Virus record (IMG/VR): IMGVR_UViG_3300033149_003004
Span: 18,656 to 82,655 of that record
Source: a virus
Length of the DNA stretch: 64,000 nucleotides
Strand: one strand, 5' to 3'
Both the position numbers and the translations under genes were made by a program. The first letter of the stretch is position 1. Every line of letters starts with the position of its first letter. The notes under the pieces are model-generated. The model had not been told where the DNA came from. It worked only from the letters and a program-made list of their open reading frames with translations, and searched no databases. Of the stretch, positions 8,381 to 17,114 are shown one piece after another.

Positions 8381-8456
8381 GAGAGTTTCCACTCTTCCCT
8401 TATAATTCAGGGAAAGGTGGGTGAGTAGCTCACTGGCGTCCAGGCGTTCGGAAAGC

Positions 8457-8517
8457 GAAGCCGCGGCGTATGAAGCCCCTTCGATCGGGGCCTTATGCTC
8501 CAGCGGCTTTCTTTTTC
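8457..8517 (+). terminator. Intrinsic terminator before the poly-Ser gene
   Basis: AAGCCGC (8458-8464) pairs with GCGGCTT (8503-8509), with an inner stem of GCCCC against GGGGC. The hairpin is followed directly by TTTCTTTTT. This is a textbook factor-independent terminator closing the head-side operon. The next start is at 8533, so the downstream genes need read-through or a promoter that I could not identify. Confidence 0.75.
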
Positions 8518-8532
8518 AAGTGAGGATTCGGA

Positions 8533-9333
8533 ATGAATGTCACTTTCTTTTTGGGTCATGCTAGTGGGGCTCTACTGAGCCGGACCTTGACGATCACCCG
8601 TATGCCTAGGGCCGGGGATACACTACCGATCACCCCGCAGTACGGCCCGGCAAATGTGGGAGCAGCGACGCAGATCATTACGGTATCACTGCCCCCAAAC
8701 CAGATATGGCAGGCGAGATTGGATGATGTCACGCTCGCGGGAAATACGAATGCTCCTCCGGCGATTCTGAACTTTCACACCGGATCACTACAATTCCCCG
8801 GGCCGCGAGAGAAGGAAGACCTGCGATTGCAAATCCTCCACATGGAGGAACAATCCAGCTCGTCCAGTTCCAGTTCGGTCAGCAGTGAGAGCAGTTCGTC
8901 GTGGTCGAGTCATTCTGCGAGTAGCGAGAGCAGTTCCAGTAGTGCTTCGAGTGCATCGAGCAGCTCTTCGAGTAGTAGCTCCAGTAGCTCGTCAGCCACG
9001 TCTAGCTCCAGTAGCTCCAGCAGTTCTTCGGCTACATCCAGTTCCAGTAGCTCTTCGGCTACATCCAGTTCCAGTAGCAGTTCTGCCACGTCGAGTAGCA
9101 GTTCCGAGAGCAGCGTGAGTAGTAGTTCCAGCAGTAGCTCTTCGGCTACATCCAGTCCCAGTAGTGCTTCGAGTGTATCGACCAGCTCCAGTAGCTCCAG
9201 TAGCTCCAGCAGTACGTCGAGCCAATCGAGTGTCTCGACTAGCTCCAGCTCCAGTAGCACGTCGAGCCAATCGAGCAGTAGTAGCAGCAGCATGAGTAGT
9301 TCGTCGTGGTCGTCGCAGTCGACGGTTGCTTAG
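8533..9333 (+). CDS. Structural protein with poly-serine C-terminus
   Basis: 266 residues. Residues 1-108 form a beta-rich globular domain (TLTITRMPRAGDTLPI, QIITVSLPPNQIWQARLDDVTLAG). Residues 109-264 are almost only Ser with Ala, Thr, Glu, Val and Trp. Such low-complexity serine tracts occur in at least two other proteins here (15696-16574 and 23200-24528), all in the structural region. The long Ser tract is a plausible substrate for O-glycosylation, given the sugar-enzyme cassette at 26-35 kb (inference). Codon choice in the tract mixes AGC, AGT, TCG, TCC and TCT, so the repeat seems selected at protein level. Confidence 0.65.
   Translation: MNVTFFLGHASGALLSRTLTITRMPRAGDTLPITPQYGPANVGAATQIITVSLPPNQIWQARLDDVTLAGNTNAPPAILNFHTGSLQFPGPREKEDLRLQILHMEEQSSSSSSSSVSSESSSSWSSHSASSESSSSSASSASSSSSSSSSSSSSATSSSSSSSSSSATSSSSSSSATSSSSSSSATSSSSSESSVSSSSSSSSSATSSPSSASSVSTSSSSSSSSSSTSSQSSVSTSSSSSSTSSQSSSSSSSMSSSSWSSQSTVA
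8849..9330 (+). repeat. Imperfect serine-codon repeats
   Basis: About 480 bases of short imperfect repeats built from AGCTCCAGTAGC- and TCTTCGGCTACATCC-like units, inside the C-terminus of the preceding gene. Similar tracts at 16265-16570 and 23860-24510 could recombine with it. Other open frames here in either direction are artefacts of the repeat. Confidence 0.8.
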
Positions 9334-9335
9334 TA

Positions 9336-9776
9336 ATGAATAGGATTGTGGACAAGTGGAACAAGATGGCGTCTCGGTCCCGGTCCCCGGAGCCTGACGC
9401 TTTAACTTTCGAGGACGAGACTTTGGCGTTCGTTCCAGCACACGAAAGGGTTTCGAAAATGACAAAGCTTAGCGTAGCAATGAATCGCTTCGCCATCGTC
9501 GACTTGGCTATGTATGGCCCGGTTGAGAAGGTGGAGGTATTGTTTCGACAACTCCATGCCGCTGTTGTCAGAATAGGAAAGCGGGTGAGGGGCCGTGGCT
9601 TTCGCCGTCCTCCTGCCGGACAGGGAATGTGGCCGAATCTACATGATGTAATGCAGTGGCTGAATAGCTTGGACGCTTCGGAGGAAAAAGCTGAGGAGGT
9701 AGCGTTCTTACATAAACTGTACAACACATGCAAGGCCAGGGTCCGGCAGGAAGTGAAGATTGAGTTAGGAATCTGA
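9336..9776 (+). CDS. Hypothetical protein
   Basis: 146 residues, start ATG at 9336 two bases after the poly-Ser gene's stop. Mixed charge, mainly helical, with a basic patch in the middle (RIGKRVRGRGFRRPP) and an acidic helix later (NSLDASEEKAEEVAFL). Not recognised. It sits between two structural genes and the prohead protease, so an assembly role is possible. Confidence 0.5.
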   Translation: MNRIVDKWNKMASRSRSPEPDALTFEDETLAFVPAHERVSKMTKLSVAMNRFAIVDLAMYGPVEKVEVLFRQLHAAVVRIGKRVRGRGFRRPPAGQGMWPNLHDVMQWLNSLDASEEKAEEVAFLHKLYNTCKARVRQEVKIELGI

Positions 9777-9779
9777 TAT

Positions 9780-10073
9780 ATGTTCATCGGTTACCAACGA
9801 GTCGTTGTTGGCCCTGCCGTGGTGAACCTGACCGGAGTGGTCGCAGTTCCCGCAGGTACGGTCAGAGTCCAGTTACAAGCGGACTTGCTGAGCATCCGCT
9901 ACACGATGGATAATGCCACGAATCCGAACGCCGGATTCGGGATGCTTCTGATTGATGGGTTGTCACCGGAATGGTTCGAATTGGAGGATTTGCTGAGGAT
10001 GCGAGCAGTGTCCGTCGGAGCTTTATCCGGTTTGAACATCCATTACTACGCCCCGAGTTCGTTGAGTGTGTAG
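9780..10073 (+). CDS. Small beta-rich structural protein
   Basis: 97 residues, entirely strand-like (YQRVVVGPAVVNLTGVVAVP, VQLQADLLSIRYTMD, LNIHYYAPS). It has no signal peptide or membrane segment. It starts four bases after the previous stop and ends just before the prohead protease start. Size, composition and position would suit a capsid decoration or fibre-associated protein, but I do not recognise the family. Confidence 0.5.
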   Translation: MFIGYQRVVVGPAVVNLTGVVAVPAGTVRVQLQADLLSIRYTMDNATNPNAGFGMLLIDGLSPEWFELEDLLRMRAVSVGALSGLNIHYYAPSSLSV

Positions 10074-10077
10074 TGCT

Positions 10078-12297
10078 ATGCCAGAATCGAACGATGCACA
10101 TGAGCGGTTGCTAAAGCTGGTCCGGTCCAGGACGGAGAAAAGGACGGAGTTTAACTTCGGCATCCTTACAGCTGACCGCTATGTCAAAACCGTACGGGAT
10201 GCGATCGGGATGCAAGCTTGTTATCGCCATATGTGCCGGACCAAGGGCGATTGGGCATCCTTCGATGATGTGATGCGGAAAGCCGCAGGCACTCTGACCT
10301 ATAGCAACCCTCTCATGGAAGTGAAGTCCAAGGGAAGCTCGTTGGATGGCTGGGAGAAACCGAAGAACACACTGATGGTTTTCCGCCACGTGCTCACGAC
10401 GAGTACGAAGGATCGGGATGGTGACATCCTCCGAACGAAAGGGGCAAAGCCCGATCCGAAGATGCTGTTGCTGTTTCAGCACGTCCACACGTTGCCGATC
10501 GGCAAAATGCTGGGAGTGGCCAGCCACACGAAGGATGAGCTTCAGCTCTATTCTTGCATCGTGGATATGAATGAGTTATGCCACGATTGTGCTGTGATGG
10601 TAGACAATGGCATGGGGCGTTTCTCCCATGGCTTTCGGGCCTTGGATTTCCTGGAGATCAAAGAGGGACGGGATTCGACGGGTGGATTCGACGTGAAGGA
10701 GTTCGAGATTTTGGAGGAGTCACTTGTCTCTGTCCCTGCTAATCCGGATGCGGAGACGGAGGAGGTACTGTTGTCGCTGGTTGAAGGGGGGGAATTGACG
10801 AGCCCTCTGATGAAGGACTATGGCCAGTCGATTCGAGAACGGCGGCCGATTTCGATCCCGGTAGAATTGGATGTGAAGGTATCGGTCAACGGCCAGGAGG
10901 TGAGAAGTCATGCGAACGAGCCAAGAAACCAGGCGGGAAGAGGAGCGAGAGAAGGAACCAGCTCACCAGAAGAAACCGAGGATGTTTCCGGTGAAAGATG
11001 GACAGGAGAGAAAACGACCGAAGTCGAAGAAGTGAAGCGGGAGGCATTTTCTTGCGAGTGCATTGAATGTGGATATGAAATAGAATCCGAGGAGCATTGC
11101 CGGGAATTGAAATGTCCGGAATGCGGAGGTGAAATGCGGAGGAAGGAACGTCCGGGACCAGGCAAAGCTCTTTCCGTCAAGCTTAACTCTGGTGGTGCTC
11201 GTCATGCTCAATCATTGATATCTGCTGGTAAGGTGAAGAAAACCGGGTCTTGGGATGCCCCAAGCGCTGGAATGCAAAACGCATACATCGAGGAGCATGG
11301 CATGAAAGCCTACGGCAAGTGGTTCCTCGGAATCCGACCGCAGGCAGACCCAGAATTGAAGGCCGCTTGGGCCTACCCCTTCACGAGTGATTTCGTCAAC
11401 GTGGACCGCTCTGGTTTGGCAGCAATTCGACAGCGAGCTGGGCAGCAGGACGAGAAGGATGTGTTTGATGCCGCCGGAAAACTCATGGAGGCCATCGACA
11501 AGGAGGAGGAGAAGGTGTATCAGCCCGAAGGGCAGAAACCGTACCCGAACGAACATGCTCTACGTCTGAACGATCCGGACAAGTATGAGCGAATCCGTCG
11601 ACAGAACGACAAGTTCGGACCAGGTATCCATGCCATCTTCGGCATTACCGATGATGGCAAGACGGAGCTCCAGGCTATTCGATTCTCCGCCAATAAATTC
11701 ACACCAGAGGAAGCGAAAAAGTGGTTGGAGGAACACGATTACAAGACAGACGGTTTCGAGCCGGCGAAAAAGCCGGAAAAGCAATTAATCGACGATACCG
11801 TTTCGGGAGGTTCCGAGGCGGTCCCTCCCGAAACTGATTATGGGCGAGAGGATAAACAGATGGTCTGCCCTGAGTGTAATTACGTGGGTCCTGGTAAGGA
11901 CAGCAGATGCCCGGAGTGTGGGGCTAAGTTGATCCCCAGAAAGGATTTCATCTTGGAGAAAGCTGGTCGAGTGTTGAGCAAGGCTAACGAGTCGAAGATT
12001 CGAGAAGCGATCGACGACCTCGACGAGGCATTTAAGATGGAAGGGGTACCTCGTGGCTGCAAAGCGTTGATCAACCAAGCTAAGCATGTCCTGAGCGAGG
12101 TGATGGAATCTCTCGGTGAGGGAGAAAGTGTAGAAAAAGCAGAGCGAAGACCGAGCGTGAAGGAAGCTCTGGCCATTGTCTTGGCCGAGGGCGGAGAAGA
12201 GGAACTGAAGATTATGGCGTCGATGCTGAAGGCGATTGAAGACAGTCGTCGCGATGATGCCATGGTCAAGCAGTATATGGAAGTGTGTAGCAATTGA
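10078..12297 (+). CDS. Prohead protease (S78-like) with long zinc-ribbon C-terminal region
   Basis: 739 residues, far longer than the usual 150-250. Residues about 100-235 match HK97-type prohead proteases: TKDRDGDIL, LLFQHVHTLPIGK (candidate catalytic His), GRFSHGFRALDF (candidate catalytic Ser) and EILEESLVSVPANPD. It would cleave capsid scaffolding domains during maturation. The C-terminal part has a zinc ribbon (CECIECG..CPECGGEM, about 327-352), a middle domain with WFLGIRPQADPE..AAWAYPF, a KQLIDD..SGG element near 568 shared with the capsid protein, and a second ribbon (CPECNYVG..CPECGAKL). I use the ATG at 10078. The gene immediately precedes the capsid gene. Confidence 0.8.
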   Translation: MPESNDAHERLLKLVRSRTEKRTEFNFGILTADRYVKTVRDAIGMQACYRHMCRTKGDWASFDDVMRKAAGTLTYSNPLMEVKSKGSSLDGWEKPKNTLMVFRHVLTTSTKDRDGDILRTKGAKPDPKMLLLFQHVHTLPIGKMLGVASHTKDELQLYSCIVDMNELCHDCAVMVDNGMGRFSHGFRALDFLEIKEGRDSTGGFDVKEFEILEESLVSVPANPDAETEEVLLSLVEGGELTSPLMKDYGQSIRERRPISIPVELDVKVSVNGQEVRSHANEPRNQAGRGAREGTSSPEETEDVSGERWTGEKTTEVEEVKREAFSCECIECGYEIESEEHCRELKCPECGGEMRRKERPGPGKALSVKLNSGGARHAQSLISAGKVKKTGSWDAPSAGMQNAYIEEHGMKAYGKWFLGIRPQADPELKAAWAYPFTSDFVNVDRSGLAAIRQRAGQQDEKDVFDAAGKLMEAIDKEEEKVYQPEGQKPYPNEHALRLNDPDKYERIRRQNDKFGPGIHAIFGITDDGKTELQAIRFSANKFTPEEAKKWLEEHDYKTDGFEPAKKPEKQLIDDTVSGGSEAVPPETDYGREDKQMVCPECNYVGPGKDSRCPECGAKLIPRKDFILEKAGRVLSKANESKIREAIDDLDEAFKMEGVPRGCKALINQAKHVLSEVMESLGEGESVEKAERRPSVKEALAIVLAEGGEEELKIMASMLKAIEDSRRDDAMVKQYMEVCSN

Positions 12298-12324
12298 ACC
12301 TTTTGAAATAAGGAAATTGAGACA

Positions 12325-13923
12325 ATGTTGAAGTTGACTAAGGCATTGCGGGAATGGCTCATAGCCAACCGGGAGATCGAGCAGGATGCCGAAGACGAAA
12401 CGTTTCGTCTGGAGGTTGGTAAAGCGATCGCTGATGGTTCGCTATCAGTCGAAGAGTTCTCGAAATTGATTCGAGACGAAAAAGTTGGTGAAGCCAACGA
12501 GTTTGCCAAGCGATTGGAGCGGTTGGACAAGATGGCCGACAGCATCGAAGGCTTGACAAAAGCTATGGCTATCAAGGAAGAAGAAGAGAAGAAAGTGAAT
12601 CTCCAAGTCGAGGATAAGACAGATGGTCTGAAGGACGTGAGCAAGATGATTGTCGAGAACAGCACCGCTCAGGATGGCGAGCATCGTTCTGACGTCCGAT
12701 TGAAGACTGTGAAGGAAATCTTCTCTACAACCACGAAGACGATGACTTATCCAAGCACCGATCGTCGGGGAGAACGGCATCGGATGGCCGGACAACCCGT
12801 TGTGGTTGATGGACATCGAACGCTCATGGAGCCCAGCGATCTGGACAAGGCGTGTGCGGGAGCTTGGGCGAAGTTTCAGATTGCGTCGGTTACGCCCCTC
12901 TTGGCGGGCAACCCTTCGCTGGCATGGGAGCGGTTGAGCGAAACGGAAAAGATGTTGCTTGACCATCTATGCAAGGAAGGTGATTGGGATGCGACGGACC
13001 GCGATGGACATCCCCGGATGGAGAAGGGATACCGGGGTGGCACGAAGCAGCTGATCGACGATGTGATTAGCGGTGGGTTCGAGGCAACGCCGATCGTGTT
13101 CGATGATCAAGCAATCGAAACCCCGCGACTGTACGGCGAGCTGTACCCGCTAGTCAACGAGATCCCGCTGGCCCGCGGCCGGCGAGTCGAGGGAGTATCG
13201 GTAGGGACTGTGACGGTGGCTTGGGGAGGAGTCGACGCTACAGCTATCGCTCTGTTCAACACGGCGGGATTCGTCGCTGCCTTCGACACGACGATCTACC
13301 GGTGTCAAGGAGCAGTGGTGATCGGACTGGATTTCATGTCGGACTCGCCGATTGACTTTGGCAGTTTGATCACCAAGCAGTACGGTGAGCAGTTGCTTGT
13401 ATCGCTGGATAACGTGATTGCTACCGGGAATGGCACCACGCAACCGCAAGGTATTATGAATGCAGCCGGCACAACCGTTGTGGCGTTCGGTGGAACGACA
13501 ACTCTGGGAGCTTACGAGTCGTTGTTGTTCGGAGTGCACAAGCGAGAGCTACTACCTAACGTGCTGAGCAGTTACGTGTTCTGTGGCACGGATACGAGCT
13601 ACAGCCGGGCCCGCGGCCTGAATGTCACAGCCGCGGATCAACGACGTCTTGGCGGTGGCGAAGCGGGACAGGGTGATTACAGGTCGTATACTTGGATGGG
13701 ACGGCCGTACAAAATCAATGAGAGCTTGACGAATCAGCAGATCTTCTGTGGTGTCCTGGCGAACTACCAGATGTATCGACGGAAGGGATTTACGGTCCGG
13801 ACGAGCACGGAGGGAGACACGCTGATTCGGGCGAACGAGCTTTTGATTATGTTCATGGCCCGTTATGGTGGACAGTTGAAGAGAGGAGCTTGTGCTGCGG
13901 TGACGAACACTGCTCCAGCCTAG
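12325..13923 (+). CDS. Major capsid protein (HK97 fold)
   Basis: 532 residues. Residues 1-130 are helical and highly charged, like the delta/scaffold domain of HK97-type capsid precursors. Residue 241 onward (KQLIDDVISGG) starts the capsid domain, with PLVNEIPLARGRRVEGVSVG, AAFDTTIYRCQGAVVIGLDF, GEQLLVSLDNVIATGNG, TQPQGIMNAAGT, the usual P-domain and E-loop-type elements, and a C-terminal KGFTVRTSTEGDTLIRANE. If cleaved near 240-255 the mature subunit would be about 280-290 residues, the HK97 size. It lies behind the protease and is followed by a strong terminator hairpin. Confidence 0.85.
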   Translation: MLKLTKALREWLIANREIEQDAEDETFRLEVGKAIADGSLSVEEFSKLIRDEKVGEANEFAKRLERLDKMADSIEGLTKAMAIKEEEEKKVNLQVEDKTDGLKDVSKMIVENSTAQDGEHRSDVRLKTVKEIFSTTTKTMTYPSTDRRGERHRMAGQPVVVDGHRTLMEPSDLDKACAGAWAKFQIASVTPLLAGNPSLAWERLSETEKMLLDHLCKEGDWDATDRDGHPRMEKGYRGGTKQLIDDVISGGFEATPIVFDDQAIETPRLYGELYPLVNEIPLARGRRVEGVSVGTVTVAWGGVDATAIALFNTAGFVAAFDTTIYRCQGAVVIGLDFMSDSPIDFGSLITKQYGEQLLVSLDNVIATGNGTTQPQGIMNAAGTTVVAFGGTTTLGAYESLLFGVHKRELLPNVLSSYVFCGTDTSYSRARGLNVTAADQRRLGGGEAGQGDYRSYTWMGRPYKINESLTNQQIFCGVLANYQMYRRKGFTVRTSTEGDTLIRANELLIMFMARYGGQLKRGACAAVTNTAPA

Positions 13924-13957
13924 ACGATGAGAGGAAGATAGTGCTTTCCTGGCAAGG

Positions 13958-14004
13958 CCCCTGCCGGCGGACTTGGTTCTCCCGACGCCGGCAGGGGGAT
14001 TTTC
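13958..14004 (+). terminator. Strong hairpin after major capsid gene
   Basis: A perfect 12-base inverted repeat, CCCCTGCCGGCG (13958-13969) with CGCCGGCAGGGG (13986-13997), 16-base loop, followed by GATTTT. The T-run is short, so it may be a partial terminator or a 3' stabilising hairpin for the abundant capsid message. Confidence 0.7.
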
Positions 14005-14052
14005 TCTGGATCGGGGGAATCGAATGCCATTTTTTCAGGAGAGAAAACAACG

Positions 14053-14676
14053 ATGAGTACAGTGATGGAAAAAAAGGTGTCGGTGACGCCGTTCACGATC
14101 GAAGCGAGAACACCTCGTAATCAAGACTTGCTGATCCAGTGCCTCGACGGGATGCGGCTGCGAGGAGCAGTCAGTGCGACGGTTGAACTGTTCGACAAGC
14201 AATGGCAAGGGGAAGATTTCGACAGCGAAACCGAGACTGTTCCGAGTCCTGCCAAGGTTATTCCTGGCGTCGGGGAGTTGCCAGGTGAGCAATTACATGT
14301 GAATCCTGCAACCGGAGAGTGGAAGACGTTTGATCCACTCTACAAGAAGGACGGTGTGCTGGAACGAATTCGCAAAGCGATCAAGCGCGGGACCGGAATA
14401 TCAAATGTCGGTGAACGTCTTCAGGGGGTCAAGTCCAGAAAAGGCAGAGTCGATCCGGATAGGATGAAAACTCTGTGCCGCGAACTGCTCTGCTTCGTAG
14501 AGGCGAAGGAAGCTAGGGTGGTGAAAGGGATCACCCCGACTACTGAGGATATTGATGAGCTGCCCGGTCGTTACTTGTTGAACTGGTCGGACCGTGGCAA
14601 GTGGCATCAGCCGCGGTATGAGGATCAGCTCACCGACTGGACTAGGCGGGTAAATCAATTGACGGAGGAAGTGTGA
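14053..14676 (+). CDS. Hypothetical protein in head-tail region
   Basis: 207 residues, mixed alpha/beta, basic in the middle (ERIRKAIKRGTG, GVKSRKGRVDPDR). Not recognised. It starts 49 bases after the hairpin that follows the capsid gene and its stop overlaps the next start (TGATG). Position between capsid and tail completion genes would suit an adaptor or head-tail interface protein, but no motif confirms it. Confidence 0.5.
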   Translation: MSTVMEKKVSVTPFTIEARTPRNQDLLIQCLDGMRLRGAVSATVELFDKQWQGEDFDSETETVPSPAKVIPGVGELPGEQLHVNPATGEWKTFDPLYKKDGVLERIRKAIKRGTGISNVGERLQGVKSRKGRVDPDRMKTLCRELLCFVEAKEARVVKGITPTTEDIDELPGRYLLNWSDRGKWHQPRYEDQLTDWTRRVNQLTEEV

Positions 14677-15185
14677 TGGCTCTCCCGGCCGCTTTTCCCC
14701 AAGCTCCGATAGGTGGAAGGGTTTCATATCCGAAGCCTAGTGGTCAGGTTGAAGCTGCCCGACAGCGCCGGATGGCAAGGGCGGGTGCTGGGGAAGTGCG
14801 GATCGAGTGGTTCATCAAAAATGTTTGCAAAACCGTCGCGATCGCTATGAGGCAGAGAGTAGCTATCGCTACGCATCTGCTGAAAGACCGAGTAGTGCGA
14901 AACATATCGACTCCCGTTCTGAAAGGCATCGGTCCCCGTGGCGGTCGTGTAGTGACCGGGCGGAGTGTAGCCGGCGAATTTCCTCACGCAGAAACCACGC
15001 AATTGATGAAGACGATCTTTGAGGAAATTCAAGAGACAAGTCCTGGAGTATTCGATGGATTCGTTGGTACGCCGCTGGAGTACGGTCTGATTTTGGAGAC
15101 ACGGTTGAATCGATCGTTTTTGGTGCGGACTCTGTATGAGTCGATGGATGACATTCGAGCAATGTTGTCGGGGCCAGTAGCATGA
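14676..15185 (+). CDS. HK97 gp10-like tail completion protein
   Basis: 169 residues. The pattern of a basic helical start, LLKDRVVRNIS, TGRSVAGEFPHAETTQL, GVFDGFVGTPLEYGLILE and RSFLVRTLYESMDDI is typical of the HK97 gp10 / tail completion family, which caps the tail tube for joining to the head. ATG at 14676 overlaps the preceding stop. The end overlaps the next start by four bases. Confidence 0.65.
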   Translation: MALPAAFPQAPIGGRVSYPKPSGQVEAARQRRMARAGAGEVRIEWFIKNVCKTVAIAMRQRVAIATHLLKDRVVRNISTPVLKGIGPRGGRVVTGRSVAGEFPHAETTQLMKTIFEEIQETSPGVFDGFVGTPLEYGLILETRLNRSFLVRTLYESMDDIRAMLSGPVA

Positions 15186-15682
15186 GCGTTGGGCAAGCCG
15201 ATCTTGCGAAGGCGATCAATGTAGTCTGGGATGCAAGCGGGCTGAATGATCTGTTCAAGGCTCTGTGGCCGGCCGGCGTCGCTGCTGTCGAGTTCCCAGT
15301 GCTGCATGAGGGACAGGCTGGTGGGGATCAGCCCTGGCCGTACTGCGTGTTCGAAATGCCCGGAGCTTCTACGGCAACGAGAATGTCGAAAGGGGTGTCG
15401 GATCTCTGGGAGACAAGGGACGCAGCCGTGATGTTCAGAGTACATTCGTCTGCTGTATCTGGTGATGACAGATCGGCTAAGCAGATTGCTGCCTACTTGG
15501 TCGAGGAGATCATGAAGGTGTTTGGCGGGCATCCTACAGTGTCTCCGACGGATTTAGAATTGGACAACGGGAACTTTTTGAATTCGATCTTTCAGAATGA
15601 CTTTGCGGTGCGAGAAGATGAGGATCATTACGTGTGGACGGTGAGCTACATCTTCCGTCTGGATGTCCCGATCATGGCGTGA
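15182..15682 (+). CDS. Putative tail terminator protein
   Basis: 166 residues. The layout (helical start, a strand with PWPYCVFEMPG, AAVMFRVHS, a helix AAYLVEEIMKVFGG and a final DHYVWTVSYIFRLDVP strand) resembles the gpU/DUF3168-type tail terminators that stop tube polymerisation. Position after a gp10-like gene and before the tube protein fits. Similarity is at pattern level only. Confidence 0.55.
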   Translation: MSVGQADLAKAINVVWDASGLNDLFKALWPAGVAAVEFPVLHEGQAGGDQPWPYCVFEMPGASTATRMSKGVSDLWETRDAAVMFRVHSSAVSGDDRSAKQIAAYLVEEIMKVFGGHPTVSPTDLELDNGNFLNSIFQNDFAVREDEDHYVWTVSYIFRLDVPIMA

Positions 15683-15695
15683 GGAGGGAGATAAT

Positions 15696-16574
15696 ATGGC
15701 AAGACAGATGGACTCAATGAGCATATCGCTCAAGGCGAGTGGCTCGCTGAAAAACGTGCTGGATGACGGTTCCAGCTCTCCCATCAACCATCCGAACTTT
15801 GCGTACACGAAAAGCGGATCGACTCTGTCGAGTGGAATAAACGACAATGAGGCAAACCGTGCCTGGCAAAGCAAAAACAGAACGCTGATAGAAGGGACGA
15901 GCGAGACTCTTGATCTGTATGACTTGGCTGGGATAGACATTGGAGCCGGTGCCGGGATGGACGGAGTCGGACAGCCGATCATCTTCGAGGAGATTGTGTT
16001 CTTGGCGATTGTCAACGAGAATGCAGTCGGGACAGACGGAGCGTTAGAAATCGCTCCCGCTGGCGTTGCTGGGTGGGCCCCGATCGGTACGCATACGGTA
16101 GCTACAGGCGGAGCTCTGTACGGACAGGGGGTGTTGCTGAAGATTCAGCTTGATGAGCGTGGGTTCGACGTGCAGGATGGAGTCAGTCATCGGATTACGC
16201 TGGGAGCGAACGGTGGGGATGTGATTTATTCGATATACATTGTGGCCCGACATGATGATGAGGAGTCATCCAGTTCCAGCAGTTCGCTCAGTTCCAGTTC
16301 GGCCAGCAGCGAGAGTAGCTCCAGTAGTCTCAGTAGCTCCAGTAGTAGCTCTAGCAGTAGCTCTTCGAGCAGCGAGAGCAGTGTGAGTATGAGCAGTTCC
16401 AGCAGTTCGTCGGCAACGTCGAGCAGCTCTTCGGTCAGCAGCAGTTCATCGAGCAGTTCGTTTAGCTCGAAGTCTAGCAGTTCGTCGGCAACGTCTAGCT
16501 CCAGCAGTTCGTCTGCTACGTCGAGTAGCTCTTCGAGCAGTAGTTCTGCGACGAGTTCTTCATGGTCGTCATAG
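15696..16574 (+). CDS. Structural protein with poly-serine C-terminus (second copy type)
   Basis: 292 residues from the ATG at 15696, preceded by GGAGGGAG. Residues 1-187 are a beta-rich domain that contains IGAGAGMDGVGQPIIFEEIVFLAIVN in two strands and ends ITLGANGGDVIYSIYIVARHDDE. The remaining 100 residues are a serine tract like that of 8533-9333, ending in SSSWSS. The globular part resembles a tail or decoration module but is not recognised. The shared tail suggests that these proteins are displayed on the virion and handled the same way, for example glycosylated (inference). Confidence 0.6.
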   Translation: MARQMDSMSISLKASGSLKNVLDDGSSSPINHPNFAYTKSGSTLSSGINDNEANRAWQSKNRTLIEGTSETLDLYDLAGIDIGAGAGMDGVGQPIIFEEIVFLAIVNENAVGTDGALEIAPAGVAGWAPIGTHTVATGGALYGQGVLLKIQLDERGFDVQDGVSHRITLGANGGDVIYSIYIVARHDDEESSSSSSSLSSSSASSESSSSSLSSSSSSSSSSSSSSESSVSMSSSSSSSATSSSSSVSSSSSSSSFSSKSSSSSATSSSSSSSATSSSSSSSSSATSSSWSS

Positions 16575-16621
16575 TAAGCGAGGTAAGAATTGATCTACTC
16601 GTAGAAGAGAGGAGATAGCGG

Positions 16622-17053
16622 ATGAGTTCCGAAAATACTCTAACTGGACGCTCTGGAAAATTCATGGTCGACGGCAGCTTGGTAGCGAGGTGCACTCAGT
16701 GGCAAGTGACAAGAACACTCGCCTCGAAATCTGAGTGGGGGGATTCCGATTCGGGAGGACATACGAACCGAGCGGCAGGTAGAAGAGATTCCACTTTCAC
16801 AGCAGAGGGCAAGTACGATACGTCCAATGAGGTGTTTGACCTGTTCGAGGAAGGTGACATTGTGCAGGCGACACTGTTCTTGAATGCCACAGCCCCACTC
16901 CTCTACTATGATTTTCCAAGGGCTTTATGTGATAACTTTCAATTGACGGTGAATGTGGATTCCGGTGAAGTGATTGGTTGGACATCGTCTTGGGGTGAAG
17001 ACGGGAAGAGCTATTATCCTGGCGAGGTCGGTGCTCCTGAGAGGACACTATAA
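16622..17053 (+). CDS. Major tail tube protein
   Basis: 143 residues with the small tube-protein pattern: TQWQVTRTLASKSEWGDSDS, a GGHTNRAAGRRDSTFTAEGK strand, FDLFEEGDIVQATLFL and a late LTVNVDSGEVIGWTSSWGEDG strand. Proteins of this kind stack as hexamer rings to form the siphovirus tail tube. It has its own GAGGAGATAGCGG leader. Downstream one normally finds the assembly chaperone, which here lies 2 kb further on because of an insert at 17.06-19.1 kb. Confidence 0.65.
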   Translation: MSSENTLTGRSGKFMVDGSLVARCTQWQVTRTLASKSEWGDSDSGGHTNRAAGRRDSTFTAEGKYDTSNEVFDLFEEGDIVQATLFLNATAPLLYYDFPRALCDNFQLTVNVDSGEVIGWTSSWGEDGKSYYPGEVGAPERTL

Positions 17054-17065
17054 GGAAGTGAGAGC

Positions 17066-17107
17066 ATGGGCTGTATCTACGTAGTAAAGACATTCATCAG
17101 AAGTTAG
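17066..17107 (+). pseudogene. N-terminal relic of a GIY-YIG endonuclease
   Basis: Thirteen codons after GTGAGAGC encode MGCIYVVKTFIRS then stop. GCIYVVK matches the GIY strand that opens GIY-YIG nucleases (usual form G-x-IYxxxN). The YIG half is missing. It is followed within ten bases by a NUMOD3-type fragment, so this is read as the eroded start of one homing endonuclease gene. Confidence 0.55.
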
Positions 17108-17114
17108 GCGAAAG

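Noticed and set aside
8885-9465. Arg- or Leu-rich ORFs overlapping the serine tract at 8.9-9.4 kb on both strands
   Set aside because: They are out-of-frame readings of serine codons. The + frame has a globular domain before the tract and is the real gene.
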